A program made the translations under genes and the position numbers. A stretch of 64,000 bases of DNA, taken from the NCBI RefSeq assembly GCF_041435215.1, contig NZ_CP108394.1, forward strand, positions 9,796,001 to 9,860,000. The letters are read 5' to 3'. The notes beneath the pieces were generated by a model. That model did not search any database, was not told the origin of the DNA, and saw only the letters and a program-made list of their open reading frames with translations. Of this stretch, positions 51,080-62,351 are shown piece by piece (the first letter of the stretch is position 1; each line of letters opens with the position of its first letter). The DNA comes from Streptomyces sp. NBC_01314 (GTDB lineage Bacteria; Actinomycetota; Actinomycetes; Streptomycetales; Streptomycetaceae).

Positions 51080-51837
51080 GCCCGTATGACCTCGGGGCCC
51101 AGCAGTGAGTAGCGGTGTGCCTCGGAGGCGGGGAGTCCTGCGTCGGTGACGATCGCCTCGAACTCCGTGACCTCCGCGAAGCGGCAGAAGCTGGCGGCAC
51201 CGAACTTCGTATGGACGCCGGAGAACACCCGGCGGCGGGCGGCCCTCATGACCTGGGCCTTGAGCTCACTGACCGCGGGGTCGGGGGTGGTGAGTCCGTA
51301 CTCGCGGGAGATGCCGTTCGCACCGACGTACGCCAGGTCGATGACGAAGCCGGAGAGCATGCGCGTCGCCCAGTGGTCGACCGTGGCCAGTGTCCCGCCA
51401 CGCACCCGGCCGCCGAGCAGCAACACGGTCATGTTCTCGGCGGAGGCCAGGGCACCCGCCGTGGGCAGCGAGGAGGTGACCACGGTCAGTGGCCGGTCGC
51501 GGGGGAGGGCGGCGGCGATGAGCTGCGGGGTGTAGCCCTCGTCGATGAAGACGGTTTCGGCGTCTGCGAGCAGTTCGACCGCGGCGTTCGCGATCCGGGA
51601 CTTCTCGGGGACGTGCATAGTGGTGCGGAAGGCGAGCGTCGTCTCGAAGCCCGCGCTCTCCACGGGATGGGCGCCCCCATGGGTACGCCGGACCAGCCCG
51701 TGCTCCTCCAGTACGTTCAGATCACGCCTCACGGTCTCCTTGGAGACCCCGAGATCGGCGGCGAGCTTTCCGACGTCCACGGATCCGGTACGTCGTGCCG
51801 TCTCCAGAATCACGCGCCTTCGCTCCTCGGCGTCCAC
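51076..51837 (-). CDS. DeoR/GlpR-family repressor of the polyol operon
   Basis: A 253-residue regulator: helix-turn-helix ERRRVILETARRTGSVDVGK, LGVSKETVRRDLNVLEEHGL, VRRTHGGAHPV; sugar-phosphate domain with FIDEGYTPQLIAAAL, LLLGGRVRGGTLATVDHWAT and LAYVGANGIS. The expected TxxDxG effector loop reads VFIDEGYT, close to the norm (I/L-D-S/A-G-S/T). It is encoded just upstream of the transport genes in the same direction, probably in the same transcription unit, so the operon would be autoregulated. Confidence 0.93.
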   Translation of the reverse strand: MDAEERRRVILETARRTGSVDVGKLAADLGVSKETVRRDLNVLEEHGLVRRTHGGAHPVESAGFETTLAFRTTMHVPEKSRIANAAVELLADAETVFIDEGYTPQLIAAALPRDRPLTVVTSSLPTAGALASAENMTVLLLGGRVRGGTLATVDHWATRMLSGFVIDLAYVGANGISREYGLTTPDPAVSELKAQVMRAARRRVFSGVHTKFGAASFCRFAEVTEFEAIVTDAGLPASEAHRYSLLGPEVIRA

Positions 51838-52189
51838 GGCGACACCTCCGTTCCACGGCTCCGCAGGGTGCGCCCGCGCCGGCTGATTCCCGGAGGTCCT
51901 GCCCGTTTGGGCGTCCGGTGGCTAATTTCTACAGGCGGACCACCCCGCTGGCCAGGCTCTCAGTACAGCGCTTCATGACCGAATGTGCCCGTTCGGTAAA
52001 GTCGGAACCCCCTGGACGAGGCGCCGTTGGCACCCCGGACGCGGAAGGCCACTGCCCGCTTGCCCGCGGAGAGTGCCCGTTCGCCGCCCGTATTCCTGGC
52101 GGAACGGGCGATGGGTCCCGTGCTGGTACCTGTCACGGCCTTCTTTGAGCAGACGGTTCCAGGCTCCGCAGCGGCAGCCGCGACGGCGG
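51838..52189. other. 352-bp region without a gene
   Basis: Upstream of the DeoR gene; should contain its promoter. I see no strong dyad or hexamer pair and no protein-like frame. Confidence 0.5.
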
Positions 52190-52370
52190 GCCGTCCTCGT
52201 GTCGCCCCGTGGTGCCTCCACCATGACCAGCCAGTTTCCTTCAAAGACGGGCTCGGAGATGACCACCCCTTCCATGCCCTGCTGGAGGAGTGACTCCACG
52301 GTGTCGGCGATACCCTCCGTGTCGTCGACCGGTGTGTTGGACAGCTGCAGCTGCCTCGCATGGGTTGATC
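52190..52370 (-). pseudogene. Fragment of a LacI-family sugar-responsive regulator
   Basis: The minus strand gives ARQLQLSNTPVDDTEGIADT, VESLLQQGMEGVVISEPVFE, GN, the first beta-alpha units of a LacI-type periplasmic-binding-like domain (compare the NTP-DD-GI-VESLLQQGVEGIVISEP pattern). The helix-turn-helix before it and the remaining two thirds after it are gone. It may be the lost regulator of a sugar operon. Confidence 0.6.
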
Positions 52371-52421
52371 TTTCAGAGTTGTCGCGGTGAATTCTGGTTG
52401 CCCGGGGCTGGGCAGGCAGCG

Positions 52422-53483
52422 ATGATCCTCCTCATGCTCGATGCTGCGTCTGCGGGTCCCGCACTACGGCCGTATCCCAAGATCTCTGCAAGGGGAGGGC
52501 TTGGCGTGTCCGGAGTCCGGGAGTGGGTCGCGGTGGAAAAAGTGCATGGAGCGCACTTTGCGGTGGTGTGTGATGGCACGGGGGTTCGTCCGGCGAAGCG
52601 GCGTGAGCTGTTGGGCGATGATGCGCTGGATGGTTTCTTCGGCGTGAGCAGAATTTGGCCGGTGCTGTCGGTAGCGGCGGCCCGTTTCGCTTCCGCACTG
52701 CACAGTTCGTGGGGCGACGCTGCAATGGTGACGATCTACGGTGAGCTGGCCGGTGGAAGCTATCCGCACCCGGATGTTCCCGCCATCGCCGGGGCCGAGC
52801 CAGTGCAGACGGGCGTGTGGTACGCGCCGGGCCTGCAGTGGCTGCCGTTCGACGCCTCAGTCGAGACGGCCGAGGGACGCTGCTGGATCTCTGACCGTGC
52901 TCTGCGTGACGCCGCAGCCGCTGCAGGGCTCGTCTGTCCTCCAGCTCTGGGGAACGGCGCGCTGAACAAGCTCCAGGAGCTGCCGTGTGCCTTCCCCACA
53001 AGGGTCCCAGCCGTCTTTGAGCTGCCTGAGTTGGCAGACAATCTTGCCGAAGGCTACGTCCTCAAGCCAGCCGACGAATGGTCGGAGACGAAGGCTGCGT
53101 GCATAGGCATACGTCCTGTTGTCAAGGTGAAGCAAAAGTCTTTCGCGGAGGACGAGCGGTTCGACGGCGCACGTCCCTATCTGCCGCCGCCGCAGGGAGC
53201 GGCCGGGGTTCCCGCCTGGCTCCTGGCCCAGGCCTCGGCACTCCTCACCCCCGCTCGCGCGGCCGCCGTGGTCAGCAAGCTGGGCCCCCGCGCTCCGGTA
53301 GATGCTGTGGCGGAGGAGATCACACGGGATGTTTCGGAGGAGCTCGCCGAAGCGCTGGGAGGCCTAGAAGACACACTCCTACGCCCGCTGGAGCGAGCGC
53401 TTCTGCCTGGGGCGCGGTCCTTGGCGGTGTTCGATGCCAAGGACCGCCACCGTTCCCGGACAGGCAGACAAGGCACACGGTGA
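52422..53483 (+). CDS. Rnl2-type RNA ligase
   Basis: A 353-residue protein with the full set of covalent nucleotidyltransferase motifs in the Rnl2 arrangement: motif I EKVHGAHF, with Lys40 as the expected AMP-accepting nucleophile; motif III TIYGELAGGSYPHP; IIIa GLQWLPFD; motif IV LAEGYVLKP; motif V VKVKQKSF. Upstream RPYPKI is also typical. Rnl2 enzymes seal nicks in duplex RNA or join broken RNAs using ATP. The C-terminal 110 residues are helical and not recognised. I chose ATG 52422; the ATG at 52434 is possible. No phosphatase, kinase or nuclease partner is adjacent, so it appears to be an orphan. Its 3' end lies against a truncated PKS-cluster gene, so it may mark a newcomer. Confidence 0.88.
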   Translation: MILLMLDAASAGPALRPYPKISARGGLGVSGVREWVAVEKVHGAHFAVVCDGTGVRPAKRRELLGDDALDGFFGVSRIWPVLSVAAARFASALHSSWGDAAMVTIYGELAGGSYPHPDVPAIAGAEPVQTGVWYAPGLQWLPFDASVETAEGRCWISDRALRDAAAAAGLVCPPALGNGALNKLQELPCAFPTRVPAVFELPELADNLAEGYVLKPADEWSETKAACIGIRPVVKVKQKSFAEDERFDGARPYLPPPQGAAGVPAWLLAQASALLTPARAAAVVSKLGPRAPVDAVAEEITRDVSEELAEALGGLEDTLLRPLERALLPGARSLAVFDAKDRHRSRTGRQGTR

Positions 53484-53618
53484 CGGCAGGGGGAGGACGC
53501 GGTGACCCCGCAGTGCGACGGCCGTGGCGGCGGTCGACCCGGCCGGGCCGCCGCCCACGACGATCACGTCGAACTCCTCGGTCTCCACTGTCTTCCCTGT
53601 CTCGTGGTCGGGGTTCAC
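53379..53618 (-). pseudogene. Truncated FAD-dependent oxidoreductase/halogenase, formerly coupled to the PKS
   Basis: GTG 53618 overlaps the PKS stop codon (GTGA) and has the AAGGAG of the PKS 3' end as ribosome binding site. It reads [20 protein letters not shown] then VGGGPAGSTAATAVALRGHR, a complete N-terminal FAD-binding beta-alpha-beta as in flavin-dependent halogenases and aromatic hydroxylases. From about 53500 the sequence becomes LPLPSPCALSACPGTVAVLG, which is the antisense of the RNA ligase 3' end. The rest of the enzyme is missing, so the PKS product probably lost a tailoring step. Confidence 0.8.
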
Positions 53619-56600
53619 CGCTCTCCTTCTGTTTCTGTGTTCGGCGCCGACGCGGCGCCCGCACGGCCGAGGGAATCGATCCAGGTGCGGACGGCCGCCG
53701 CCGTGGTGAGGGTGTGTTCCCGCATGAACGAGAAGTGGTCGCCGGGGACGTCGACCCGGGTGTGCGGCAGCGGCCAGGAGGTGCGCCACTCGTCCGGGGC
53801 CGCGCCCGCCGCCATCGCGGGCGTCGGCCGGGTGGCCCGGACCAGCAGGGTGGGGGTGGCGACCGGCTCCGGCTCCCAATCCAGGAACATCCGGGTGTAC
53901 GCGCCCAGCGCGGCCACCCCGGTGTCCTCGTCCCCCGTGAACTGGTTTCCGCCCAGGCGCGGCGCGATCACGGCGGGCAGGGACAGCAGCCAGTCCTTGT
54001 CGCTGTTGCCGTCGTTGATGAGGTACGTGTCGAGCAGCACCTGTCCGACGGGCGGGTTCCCCATGGCTTCGAGCCGCCGGGTCACCGCATGGGCGACCGC
54101 GCCTCCGGTGCTCACGCCGACGATCACGAAGGGCCGGTCGCCGACGTGCTGTCGCACCGTCTCCGCGTGTGTCCGGGCGAGCGTGTCCCGGTCGGCCGGC
54201 ACGGCACGGCCCGCCCCGATGCCGGGGTGCGGGAGTTCGAGGACGTCCAGTTCGCCCTGGAAGTGGGCGTGGAATCCGGCGAATTCACCACCGGGGGCGG
54301 CGAAGGGCGGGTGGAAGCCGTTGAGGAAGACGAGTACTGGCCCGGCTTGGGAACCGTCGGCGCGCCGCAGCGGGGCCAGGGCGTGCTCCCGGTCGGCGTC
54401 CGGGCCGAAGGTCGGCAGCGCCCAGGAAGCCGTGACCAGCATGTGCATCGCCGCGACCACCTGCCCGGCCTCGCAGACCCGCCGGTAGAGCGAGGAGAGC
54501 GTCTGCGCGGGCCGGCCCTCCGCGGGCGCGTGCTCCGGCTCCGGTGCGACGTCGGGCAGGCCGTCCAGCAGACCGAGTACGTGGCGGGCCAGCCCCTGGG
54601 CCGTCGGGTGCTCGAACACCACGGCGGCGGACAGCCTCAGCCGCAGGGCCATGCTCAGCCGGTTGCGGACCTGGACCGCCATCAGGGAGTCGAAGCCCAG
54701 CTCGGCGAAGGACTTGCCGGCCGGCAGCGCGTCAGCGTCCGGGTAGCCGAGGACCGTGGCCACGTCGGCACGCATCAACTCCGCGAGGGCGTCCTCCCGT
54801 TGGGCGGCGGGCAGCCCGGCCAGCACCTTGCGCCAGGCGCCCGGCTCCCAAAGCTGCTCCGCACCGGGCGAGGAGCCGTCACCGGCGCCCTCCCCGGTCC
54901 CGGCGGCCGGCCTGCGGGGAGGCACGAGTCCGCGCAGCGGCGGCGGCAGGAGCCCCTGGGCGGACCTGAGTGCCCCCCGGTCCAGCAGTACCGGCGCCAG
55001 CACGGGTTCGCCCGCGCGCAGCGCCGCGTCGAAGAGGGCCAGGCCCTGCTCCACGGAGAGCGCTCGGAGCACCTCACCGGCCGACCGGCGCGGGACCACC
55101 CCCGCGTCCTCATCAGCCGCACCGGCCATGCCGGCCCCGTGGTCCCACGGTCCCCAGGCCAAGGACACGGCGGGCAGCCCCAGTTGGGAACGGTGCCGGG
55201 CCAGGGCGTCCAGGAAGGCGTTCGCCGCCGCGTAGTTGCCCTGGCCGACGCGGCCCAGCAGGCCGGACACCGAGGAGAACAGGACGAACGCCGACAGGTC
55301 CAGGTCCCGGGTCAGCTCGTGCAGATGCCAGGCCGCGTCCACCTTCGGCCGCAGCACGGCCGCCATCCGCCCGGGTGTCAGCGCGGCGATGACACCGTCG
55401 TCCAGCACCCCTGCCGCATGCACCACGGCGGCCGGCGCGGGCGAGCACTCCTTGATCACCTCGGCCAGCGCGGCGCGGTCGGCCGCGTCACAGGCCACGA
55501 TCCGTACCTCGGCGCCCAACTCCTCCAGCATGACGCGCAGTTCCCCGGCATTCGGCGCCTGGGGCCCCTGCCGACCGGTGAGCAGCAGATGCCGTACGCC
55601 ATGGGCGGTCACGAGATGGCGGGCGACCTCCGCGCCGAGCGCGCCGGTACCGCCGGTGATCAGGACCGTGCCGTCGGGCCCGAAGCTGTCGCCCCGGGTG
55701 GAGATCTCACCGGCGCCGATCAGGCGCGGGACCGCCAAGTGCCCGTTCCGTACGGAGAGTTGGCCCTCGTCGCCGGCCGCCGCAGCGGGGAGCAGCCGCA
55801 GTGATTCCGGCCGCCCGTCCACATCGACGAGGACGACACGTCCGGGCAGCTCCGTCTGTGCGGCACGCACCAGCCCCCACACGGCGGCCCCGGCCGGATC
55901 CGGCTCGGGTGCGGTCGCGTTCCGCGTCAGCACGACCAGACGGGAGCCCGCCGTCCGAGGGTCGTCCTGCCAGTCCTGGAGGGTACGCAGCACCCTGCCG
56001 GTCAGCCGGTGTACGGCGGGGAGCGGATCGGCATCCGCCTCCGGGCCGCCGTCGACGGCCGTGACGACGACGGTGTCCGGTTCGGGGGCGTCGGTTCCCA
56101 CGAGGTCGGGGAGTGCCCCGCGCAGGTCCAGCTCGTCCGGGCCGACCAGCGCCCAGCGTCCGCCGGTCACGGGTCGCCGCTCGCCCTCCGGCTCCTCGAC
56201 ACCGGTCCACTCGGGGCGCAGCAGGGCCCTGCGCACGGCGTCGGCCGCCGATTCGACCGTCTCGGCGGGGAGTTCACGCGTGGTCATGGAGTCCACGTGA
56301 GCCACCGGGCGTCCCGACGGGTCGGCCAGGGTGACCGTGACCGAGTCCTTCCCGCTCGGGGCGATCCGTACGCGCACCTCCGACGCACCCGTCGCGTACA
56401 GGCGTACGCCATTCCACGCGAACGGCACCCGGACCGTGCCGGAGCCGGGAGCCGAGCCCGCGAGCATCGGGGCGTGCAGGGCCGCGTCCAGCAGCGCCGG
56501 ATGGATCCCGAACCGGTTGGCGTGTTCCGACTCCGCCTCGGGCAGGCGGACGTCCGCGAACATCTCGTCGCCGAGCCGCCAGACCGCCTGTACGCCCCGG

Positions 56601-59600
56601 AATGCCGGGCCGTAGGAGAGGCCGGCCTCCGCGAGGCTGTCGTACGCGTCGGCCAGGTCGACCTCGGTCGCGTCCTGCGGCGGCCACACCGCCGGTTCCG
56701 CCTCCGGCCGGGCGGTTTCCGTGGCGCAGAGGAGACCTGTGGCGTGCCGGGTCCAGTCGGGCTCGGAGTCGTCCGTGGCGGGCCGGGCGTGGATGTCGAC
56801 CAGGCGCCTGCCGGAGTCGTCCGCCGGGCCCACGACGACCTGGACGCGAACGCCGGTGGCCGCGGGCAGGATCAGCGGGGCCAGGACCACGAGTTCGTCG
56901 AGCGTGCCGAAGCCGACCTCGTCACCCGCCCGTACGGCCATCTCCACGAACCCCGTCGCGGGGACCAGGACCCTTCCGCCGATCACATGGTCGGCGAGCC
57001 ACGGGTGAGCGGTGGTGGAGAGCAGGCCGGAGAACACCGTCCGGCCGGTGTCCGGCACGGTGAACGCCGGTCCCAGCAGCGGGTGTTCGTGCGGGTCCGT
57101 GGCGGCGAAGGGAGCGCTTGGCGCGGCCAGCCAGTACCGCTGCCGTTGGAAGGCGTACGTCGGCAGATCCTCCAGGTGCCGTGCACCGCTACCCGTGAAC
57201 ACGACGGGCCAGTCGACGGGCGTTCCGCGCACATGGAGGCGGGCCACGGCGGTCAGCAGGCTCTTCGGTTCGGGATCGCCGGCGCGGGTGGCGGCGGCGC
57301 ACACGGGGGCGGGGCCCTCGCCGTCCGGGCCGGTCAGACAGTCCTCGGCGGCGGTGGTGAGCGCCGCCCCCGGGCCGATCTCCAGGAACGCCGACACCCC
57401 GTTGTCCCCGAGCCATCGCACGGCGTCGGCGAATCGCACCGGCAGACGGGCGTGCCGCACCCAGTACTCCGGCGAACACAGTTCCCCGGCCTCGGCCGGG
57501 CGGCCCGACACGGCCGAGACGACCGGGATCCGCGGCGGCCGGAACGTCAGCCCCTCGGCGACCCGGCGGAAGTCGTCGAGCATCGGTTCCACGAGTGGGG
57601 AGTGGAAGGCGTGACCGACCCGCAGCCGAACGGTCCTGCGACCTCGCGCCTCGAATCCGGCCGCCACGGCCAGCACGGCGTTCTCCGCTCCCGAAATCAC
57701 CACCGCACGAGGTCCGTTGACCGAGGCGATCGCCACCTGGCCGTCGAACGTGGGGAGTTCGGCGAGGACTTCCTCCTCCGTCGCGTGCAGCGCCACCATC
57801 GCCCCGCCGCCCGGCAGGGCGTGCATCAACCGACCCCGGGCCGCGACGAGTTCCGCCGCGTCGGCCAGGTCCAGCACTCCGGCGACATGGGCGGCCGCCA
57901 GTTCCCCCACGGAGTGCCCGGCCAGGAAGTCGGGGCGTACTCCCCAGGACTCCAGCAGCCGGAACAGTGCCACCTCGAACGCGAACAGGCCGGCCTGGGT
58001 GAAGTCCGTACGGTCGAGCACGGCGGCCTCCGGCGTGCCCGACTCCGCGGACAGCACCACGTCGAGAGGGTGCTGCAGACGGCCGTCCAGTGCCCGGCAG
58101 ACCTCCTCGAACGCCGAGTCGAAGGCGGGGAAGGCGGCACGCAACTCCGCACCCATATGGGCACGTTGAGAGCCCTGGCCGGTGAACAGGAAGGCTGTAC
58201 GGACGCCGGGATCGGCGACGGCACGCCCCGCTCCCGTACCGTCGGCGAGCGCCTCCAGCGCGCTCAGCATCCGTGCCCGGTCGTCGGCCGGAACCATCGC
58301 CCGGTGGGCGAGCGGGGACCTCGGCACGGCGAGGGAGACACCGACGTCGGTGGGCGACAGGTGGGGCCGGGACGCCAGGTGGGCGGCGAGACGTCGGGCC
58401 TGGGAGCGCAGGGCGACCTCGTCGGCGCCGGACAGTAGCCAGGGCACCGGGACCTGTGTGGTGCTCGGTCCGGTGTCGGGCCGCTGAGGGGGCTCCTCCA
58501 GGATCACATGGGCGTTGGTCCCGCTGATGCCGAACGCGGACACCCCGGCCCGGCGTGGCCGGGAGCCCGTCACCGGCCAGGGGCGGGACTCGGCCAGCAG
58601 TTCCACCCGGCCCGCCGACCAGTCGACGTGCGGGCTGGGTTCCGCCGCGTACAGCGAGCGCGGGAGCTGCTCGTGGCGCATGGCCTGCACCATCTTGATG
58701 ACCCCGGCGACACCGGCGGCGGCCTGGGTGTGTCCCAGGTTGGACTTGACCGAGCCCAGCCACAGCGGCGGCCGGTCCCCGGCCCGCCCCTGTCCGTAGG
58801 TGGCCAGCAGGGCGCTCGCCTCGACGGGGTCACCCAGCGTGGTGCCCGTACCGTGCGCCTCCACCACGTCCACGTCGTCAGCGCCGAGCCCGGCGTCGGT
58901 CAACGCCCTGGTGATCAGGCGCTGTTGGGCCTGGCCGTTCGGTGCCGTCAGGCCGTTGGACGCGCCGTCGGAGTTGACGGCGGAGCCGCGCAGCACGGCC
59001 AGGACGGGGTGGCCGTTCCGGCGGGCGTCGGACAACCGCTCCAGCAGCACAAGGCCCGCGCCCTCGCCCCAGGAGGTGCCGTCCGCCGAGGCCGAGAACG
59101 ACTTGCAGCGGCCATCGGGCGACAGAGCGCGATGTCGGCTGAAAGCCGTGAACGCCTTGGGAGTCGCCATCACGGTGACACCCCCGGCCAGGGCCAGGGA
59201 ACACTCGCCGGAGCGCAGCGCCCGCGCCGCCCAGTGCAGGGCCACCAGCGAGGACGAGCACGCGGTGTCGAGCGTGATCGACGGCCCGCGCAGGCCGTAC
59301 ACGTACGAGATCCGGCCGGAGGCCACGCTGCCCGCCGAGCCCAGGGCCAGATGGGCCTCCAGCTCGTGCCTGTCCAAGCGCGTGGAGTAGTCGCCGTGCA
59401 TCACGCCGACGAACACACCCGTGTCGCTCTCGCGCAGCGCCGCCTGGGAGATGCCCGCCCGCTCCCACACCTCCCACGAGGTCTCCAGCAGCAGTCGCTG
59501 CTGCGGGTCCATGGCCAGTGCCTCCCGCGGTGAGATCCCGAACAGGCCCGCGTCGAACTCGGCGGCCCGGTGCAGGAATCCGCCGCTGCGGGTGTACGAC

Positions 59601-61738
59601 GTGCCGACCCGGTCCGGGTCAGGGTCGTACAGGGCGGCCAGGTCCCAGCCCCGGTCGGTGGGGAAGCCCGAGACCACGTCCCGGCCCTCCGCCACCAGGT
59701 CCCACAGATCCTCGGGGGAGTACACGTCCCCGGGGTAACGGCAGCCCATGGCGACGATCACCACAGGGTCGTCCGCTTCCGTCGCGGAGCCGAGGCGCGG
59801 CACAGGTACGGGCGCCGGGGTGAAGAGGATGTCGTGCACGTGCCGGGTCAGGGCGTCCGGCGTGGGATGGTCGAAGACCAGCGTCGACGGGAGCCGCAGC
59901 CCGGTCGCCTCGCCGAGCCGCTCGATCAGCGTGACGGCTCCCTCGGACGTCAGCCCGAGATCGGTGAACGGGCGGTCGGCGTCGAGCCGTTCGTGCGGAC
60001 CGTCGGCGTCGAGTCCTTCGTACGATCCGTCGCCGCACACCGCGGACGTCTGCGCGAGTACCGCCTCGCGCAGGGCGCGTTCCCTCCCCTCCGGCGGGAG
60101 AGCGAGCAGGCGTCGGCGCAGGGCACCGTCGGTCGCCGTCGGGGAGGCGGGGCGGACCTCGGGTACCGGTCGGGCCAGGTCCGGCAGGACCGCGTGGCGG
60201 GTGATCTTGCCGGACGCCGTACGCGGGACGGCCGCGATCTCGTGGATCTCGACGGGCAGCTTGTACGCGGCCAGCCGCTTCCGGCACGCGGCCAGTATCC
60301 GCCGAGGGTCGAACCCGTCCGGTCCCGGAACGACGTACGCCACCGGGACCTCGCCGAGGACGTCGTGCGGCCTGCCCACCACCACCGCGTCCCGCACGCC
60401 GGGACAGTGCAGCAGGGCCTGCTCGATCTCGGTGGGGTGGATGTTCTCCCCGCCCCGGATGATCAGCTCGCTGACCCGGCCGGTGAGGGCGAGATGCCCG
60501 TGCGCGACGCGTCGCCCCAGGTCACCGGTGCGGTACCAGCCGTCCCGCAGCGCGGACGCCGTCGCCTCGGGCCGGCGGTGATAGCCGGTCATCAGACTCG
60601 GCCCACGCGCCCAGATCTCGCCCTCGTCGCCGTCCGCGACATCGTTGCCGGAGCCCGGATCGACCAGCCGTACGTCCATCCCCGGGACCGGCAGCCCACA
60701 GGACCCGTCGACCCTCGACCCGTCCGGCCGGTTCACCGCGATCATCCCGCAGGTCTCGGTACTGCCGTACGCGTCGAGCAGCGGCGCCCCCAGCAGGTCC
60801 TCCACCGCCCGTCGCAGGGCCGGCGCGCTCGGGGCGCCCGCCACGACACACGTCCGCAGAGCAGGTACGGGCGAGGTGTCCTCGGCCGCCGACGCCACCA
60901 GCTGGTGGTACACGGCGGGCACCCCGGCCAGGGCGGTGTAGGAGCCGCCCAGGGATGCGCGAGGCGTGCGCAGCTCCCTCAACAGGCCGCCGGGAGGCAG
61001 CAGTTCGCCGGTGATCCGCGCGCTCGCGCCGACCGCGGTGACCCCCAGGATCGCCAGCGAGTGCCCGAAGCTGTGGAACAGCGGGAGCGGCCAGAGCAGC
61101 CGGTCCTCGGGGGAGAGCCCGAAGATCGGCGTGTAGCAGGCCGCCACCGACCACAGGGCCGCACGCTGCGTGGACAGCACGCCCTTGGGCCGATGGGTGG
61201 TGCCGGAGGTGTAGAGCATCCAGGCCGGCTCGTCGAGCCCGAGATCGTCGCGGGGCGGCACGGCGGGCTCCGCCTCGGCCACCTCCTCGAAGAGGACCGT
61301 GCCGTCGGGGGCGTCCGACGGCACGGGATCCGTGCCGGTGAGCAGGACGCGCGTACGGTCGTGCAGGCCCCCCGCGCGGTTCAGGCGGGCCAGGTGCGCG
61401 CGGTCGGTGACGACGACCGAGGCCCCGCTGTCCTCCAGGAAATGGGCCAGTTCGGCGTCCGAGGACCGGGGGTTGAGGGGCACGCCGACCGCACCCGCCC
61501 GGACACCGGCGAGGACGCTCTCCACCATCTCCACACGGTTGCCCAGCAGGATCGCGACCCGGTCCCCGCGCCGCACACCCGCCCCCGCGAGATACGCGGC
61601 CAGCCGACCGGTGCGCCGCTCCAACTCCGCGTAGGTGACGTCCCGTTCGTCGTCGGCGTACGCCACCCGCGACGGTGACCTCTCGGCGTGCGCCTTCAAC
61701 AGTTCGGGCAGCGGCCGGATCAGCTCGTCGCGCGTCAT
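53615..61738 (-). CDS. Single-module type I PKS: acyl-CoA ligase-ACP-KS-AT-DH-KR-ACP-TE
   Basis: A 2707-residue synthase that looks like a complete assembly line. Residues 1-510: AMP-dependent acyl ligase ([45 protein letters not shown]). About 560-640: ACP with Ser in [10 protein letters not shown]. From 655: ketosynthase ([25 protein letters not shown]). From 1180: acyltransferase, [11 protein letters not shown], with HAFH near 1376 predicting malonyl-CoA. From 1550: dehydratase [10 protein letters not shown], variant of HxxxGxxxxP, and Asp in ALLDAALH. From 2025: ketoreductase [10 protein letters not shown], with VLDD (B-type) and [11 protein letters not shown]. Near 2350: ACP, GFDSL. From 2450: thioesterase, GVSTGG near 2540 in place of GHSxG. 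I infer a free starter acid extended once by malonyl-CoA, reduced and dehydrated, then released as an enoic acid; iterative use is possible. ATG 61738 has GGAGGGG upstream. Confidence 0.93.
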   Translation of the reverse strand: MTRDELIRPLPELLKAHAERSPSRVAYADDERDVTYAELERRTGRLAAYLAGAGVRRGDRVAILLGNRVEMVESVLAGVRAGAVGVPLNPRSSDAELAHFLEDSGASVVVTDRAHLARLNRAGGLHDRTRVLLTGTDPVPSDAPDGTVLFEEVAEAEPAVPPRDDLGLDEPAWMLYTSGTTHRPKGVLSTQRAALWSVAACYTPIFGLSPEDRLLWPLPLFHSFGHSLAILGVTAVGASARITGELLPPGGLLRELRTPRASLGGSYTALAGVPAVYHQLVASAAEDTSPVPALRTCVVAGAPSAPALRRAVEDLLGAPLLDAYGSTETCGMIAVNRPDGSRVDGSCGLPVPGMDVRLVDPGSGNDVADGDEGEIWARGPSLMTGYHRRPEATASALRDGWYRTGDLGRRVAHGHLALTGRVSELIIRGGENIHPTEIEQALLHCPGVRDAVVVGRPHDVLGEVPVAYVVPGPDGFDPRRILAACRKRLAAYKLPVEIHEIAAVPRTASGKITRHAVLPDLARPVPEVRPASPTATDGALRRRLLALPPEGRERALREAVLAQTSAVCGDGSYEGLDADGPHERLDADRPFTDLGLTSEGAVTLIERLGEATGLRLPSTLVFDHPTPDALTRHVHDILFTPAPVPVPRLGSATEADDPVVIVAMGCRYPGDVYSPEDLWDLVAEGRDVVSGFPTDRGWDLAALYDPDPDRVGTSYTRSGGFLHRAAEFDAGLFGISPREALAMDPQQRLLLETSWEVWERAGISQAALRESDTGVFVGVMHGDYSTRLDRHELEAHLALGSAGSVASGRISYVYGLRGPSITLDTACSSSLVALHWAARALRSGECSLALAGGVTVMATPKAFTAFSRHRALSPDGRCKSFSASADGTSWGEGAGLVLLERLSDARRNGHPVLAVLRGSAVNSDGASNGLTAPNGQAQQRLITRALTDAGLGADDVDVVEAHGTGTTLGDPVEASALLATYGQGRAGDRPPLWLGSVKSNLGHTQAAAGVAGVIKMVQAMRHEQLPRSLYAAEPSPHVDWSAGRVELLAESRPWPVTGSRPRRAGVSAFGISGTNAHVILEEPPQRPDTGPSTTQVPVPWLLSGADEVALRSQARRLAAHLASRPHLSPTDVGVSLAVPRSPLAHRAMVPADDRARMLSALEALADGTGAGRAVADPGVRTAFLFTGQGSQRAHMGAELRAAFPAFDSAFEEVCRALDGRLQHPLDVVLSAESGTPEAAVLDRTDFTQAGLFAFEVALFRLLESWGVRPDFLAGHSVGELAAAHVAGVLDLADAAELVAARGRLMHALPGGGAMVALHATEEEVLAELPTFDGQVAIASVNGPRAVVISGAENAVLAVAAGFEARGRRTVRLRVGHAFHSPLVEPMLDDFRRVAEGLTFRPPRIPVVSAVSGRPAEAGELCSPEYWVRHARLPVRFADAVRWLGDNGVSAFLEIGPGAALTTAAEDCLTGPDGEGPAPVCAAATRAGDPEPKSLLTAVARLHVRGTPVDWPVVFTGSGARHLEDLPTYAFQRQRYWLAAPSAPFAATDPHEHPLLGPAFTVPDTGRTVFSGLLSTTAHPWLADHVIGGRVLVPATGFVEMAVRAGDEVGFGTLDELVVLAPLILPAATGVRVQVVVGPADDSGRRLVDIHARPATDDSEPDWTRHATGLLCATETARPEAEPAVWPPQDATEVDLADAYDSLAEAGLSYGPAFRGVQAVWRLGDEMFADVRLPEAESEHANRFGIHPALLDAALHAPMLAGSAPGSGTVRVPFAWNGVRLYATGASEVRVRIAPSGKDSVTVTLADPSGRPVAHVDSMTTRELPAETVESAADAVRRALLRPEWTGVEEPEGERRPVTGGRWALVGPDELDLRGALPDLVGTDAPEPDTVVVTAVDGGPEADADPLPAVHRLTGRVLRTLQDWQDDPRTAGSRLVVLTRNATAPEPDPAGAAVWGLVRAAQTELPGRVVLVDVDGRPESLRLLPAAAAGDEGQLSVRNGHLAVPRLIGAGEISTRGDSFGPDGTVLITGGTGALGAEVARHLVTAHGVRHLLLTGRQGPQAPNAGELRVMLEELGAEVRIVACDAADRAALAEVIKECSPAPAAVVHAAGVLDDGVIAALTPGRMAAVLRPKVDAAWHLHELTRDLDLSAFVLFSSVSGLLGRVGQGNYAAANAFLDALARHRSQLGLPAVSLAWGPWDHGAGMAGAADEDAGVVPRRSAGEVLRALSVEQGLALFDAALRAGEPVLAPVLLDRGALRSAQGLLPPPLRGLVPPRRPAAGTGEGAGDGSSPGAEQLWEPGAWRKVLAGLPAAQREDALAELMRADVATVLGYPDADALPAGKSFAELGFDSLMAVQVRNRLSMALRLRLSAAVVFEHPTAQGLARHVLGLLDGLPDVAPEPEHAPAEGRPAQTLSSLYRRVCEAGQVVAAMHMLVTASWALPTFGPDADREHALAPLRRADGSQAGPVLVFLNGFHPPFAAPGGEFAGFHAHFQGELDVLELPHPGIGAGRAVPADRDTLARTHAETVRQHVGDRPFVIVGVSTGGAVAHAVTRRLEAMGNPPVGQVLLDTYLINDGNSDKDWLLSLPAVIAPRLGGNQFTGDEDTGVAALGAYTRMFLDWEPEPVATPTLLVRATRPTPAMAAGAAPDEWRTSWPLPHTRVDVPGDHFSFMREHTLTTAAAVRTWIDSLGRAGAASAPNTETEGER

Positions 61739-62351
61739 GTACCCGCCCCTCCGGCACGTGGCGCAGCACGGCCCGTTGTCAATCCCCTTGCAGAGCAACG
61801 GTATTGATCGTAAAGGCAGGTCGGCCGGTGATCGAATGTGTCGACGACCGGTGTCGTGTCACGCCTGTCAGATCTGTCTGGTCTGTCCGCAGTGCAGCGC
61901 GGCGTCAGCCGCCGCCGTCGTCCAGGTCCGCGCAGCACCCGTAGCTCCTGGCCGGCGAGCTCCATCTCGTACAGCTTGCCCCGCGCGTTCTCGAAGCGGC
62001 GGTGGAGCTGGGGGCCGTCGGTGATAGAGGGCGCGAGCTGGTTCGGTACGCCGGCGGGGCGCCCTCGGGCTCATCGGCTGCCCGCTGCGCCTCCACCTGC
62101 CTCAACCTGCCGACCGCAACGAGCTGAGAGACCGCGTCCGGGACGCCGAGAGCGCCGGGGCCGCCCATTGCACGCACCAGTAGGAGCGCCCGTCCTCCGG
62201 CCCGGTAGCGTCCGGTCGCGGCACGCCGAGGACGCTGTCGGGTCCGAGGAACTCCGCCTTCGGGGCCAGGCGGGCGTTCCTCCACTCCGTGGTGACCGTG
62301 GCGCGCCGGCTCGGGCACTCTTCGCCAACCGTCACGCTTCGTTACTACGCC
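61739..62351. other. 613-bp region with no intact gene
   Basis: Upstream of the PKS. On the minus strand a GTG at 62335 opens 77 codons (RATVTTEWRNARLAPKAEFL, LGVPRPDATGPEDGRSYWCV, QWAAPALSAS), and further down another frame reads ITDGPQLHRRFENARGKLYE, MELAGQELRVLRGPG. These look like pieces of one or two real proteins in different frames, but I do not recognise the family. Probably a decayed gene; the PKS promoter should also lie here. Confidence 0.45.

Noticed and set aside
52027..52293. 88-codon plus-strand frame
   Set aside because: It lies opposite the LacI fragment, has Ala/Pro-rich shadow composition and no ribosome binding site.
56009..58438. 809-codon plus-strand frame opposite the PKS
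   Set aside because: It is the complement of conserved AT and DH domains and has no motif of its own.
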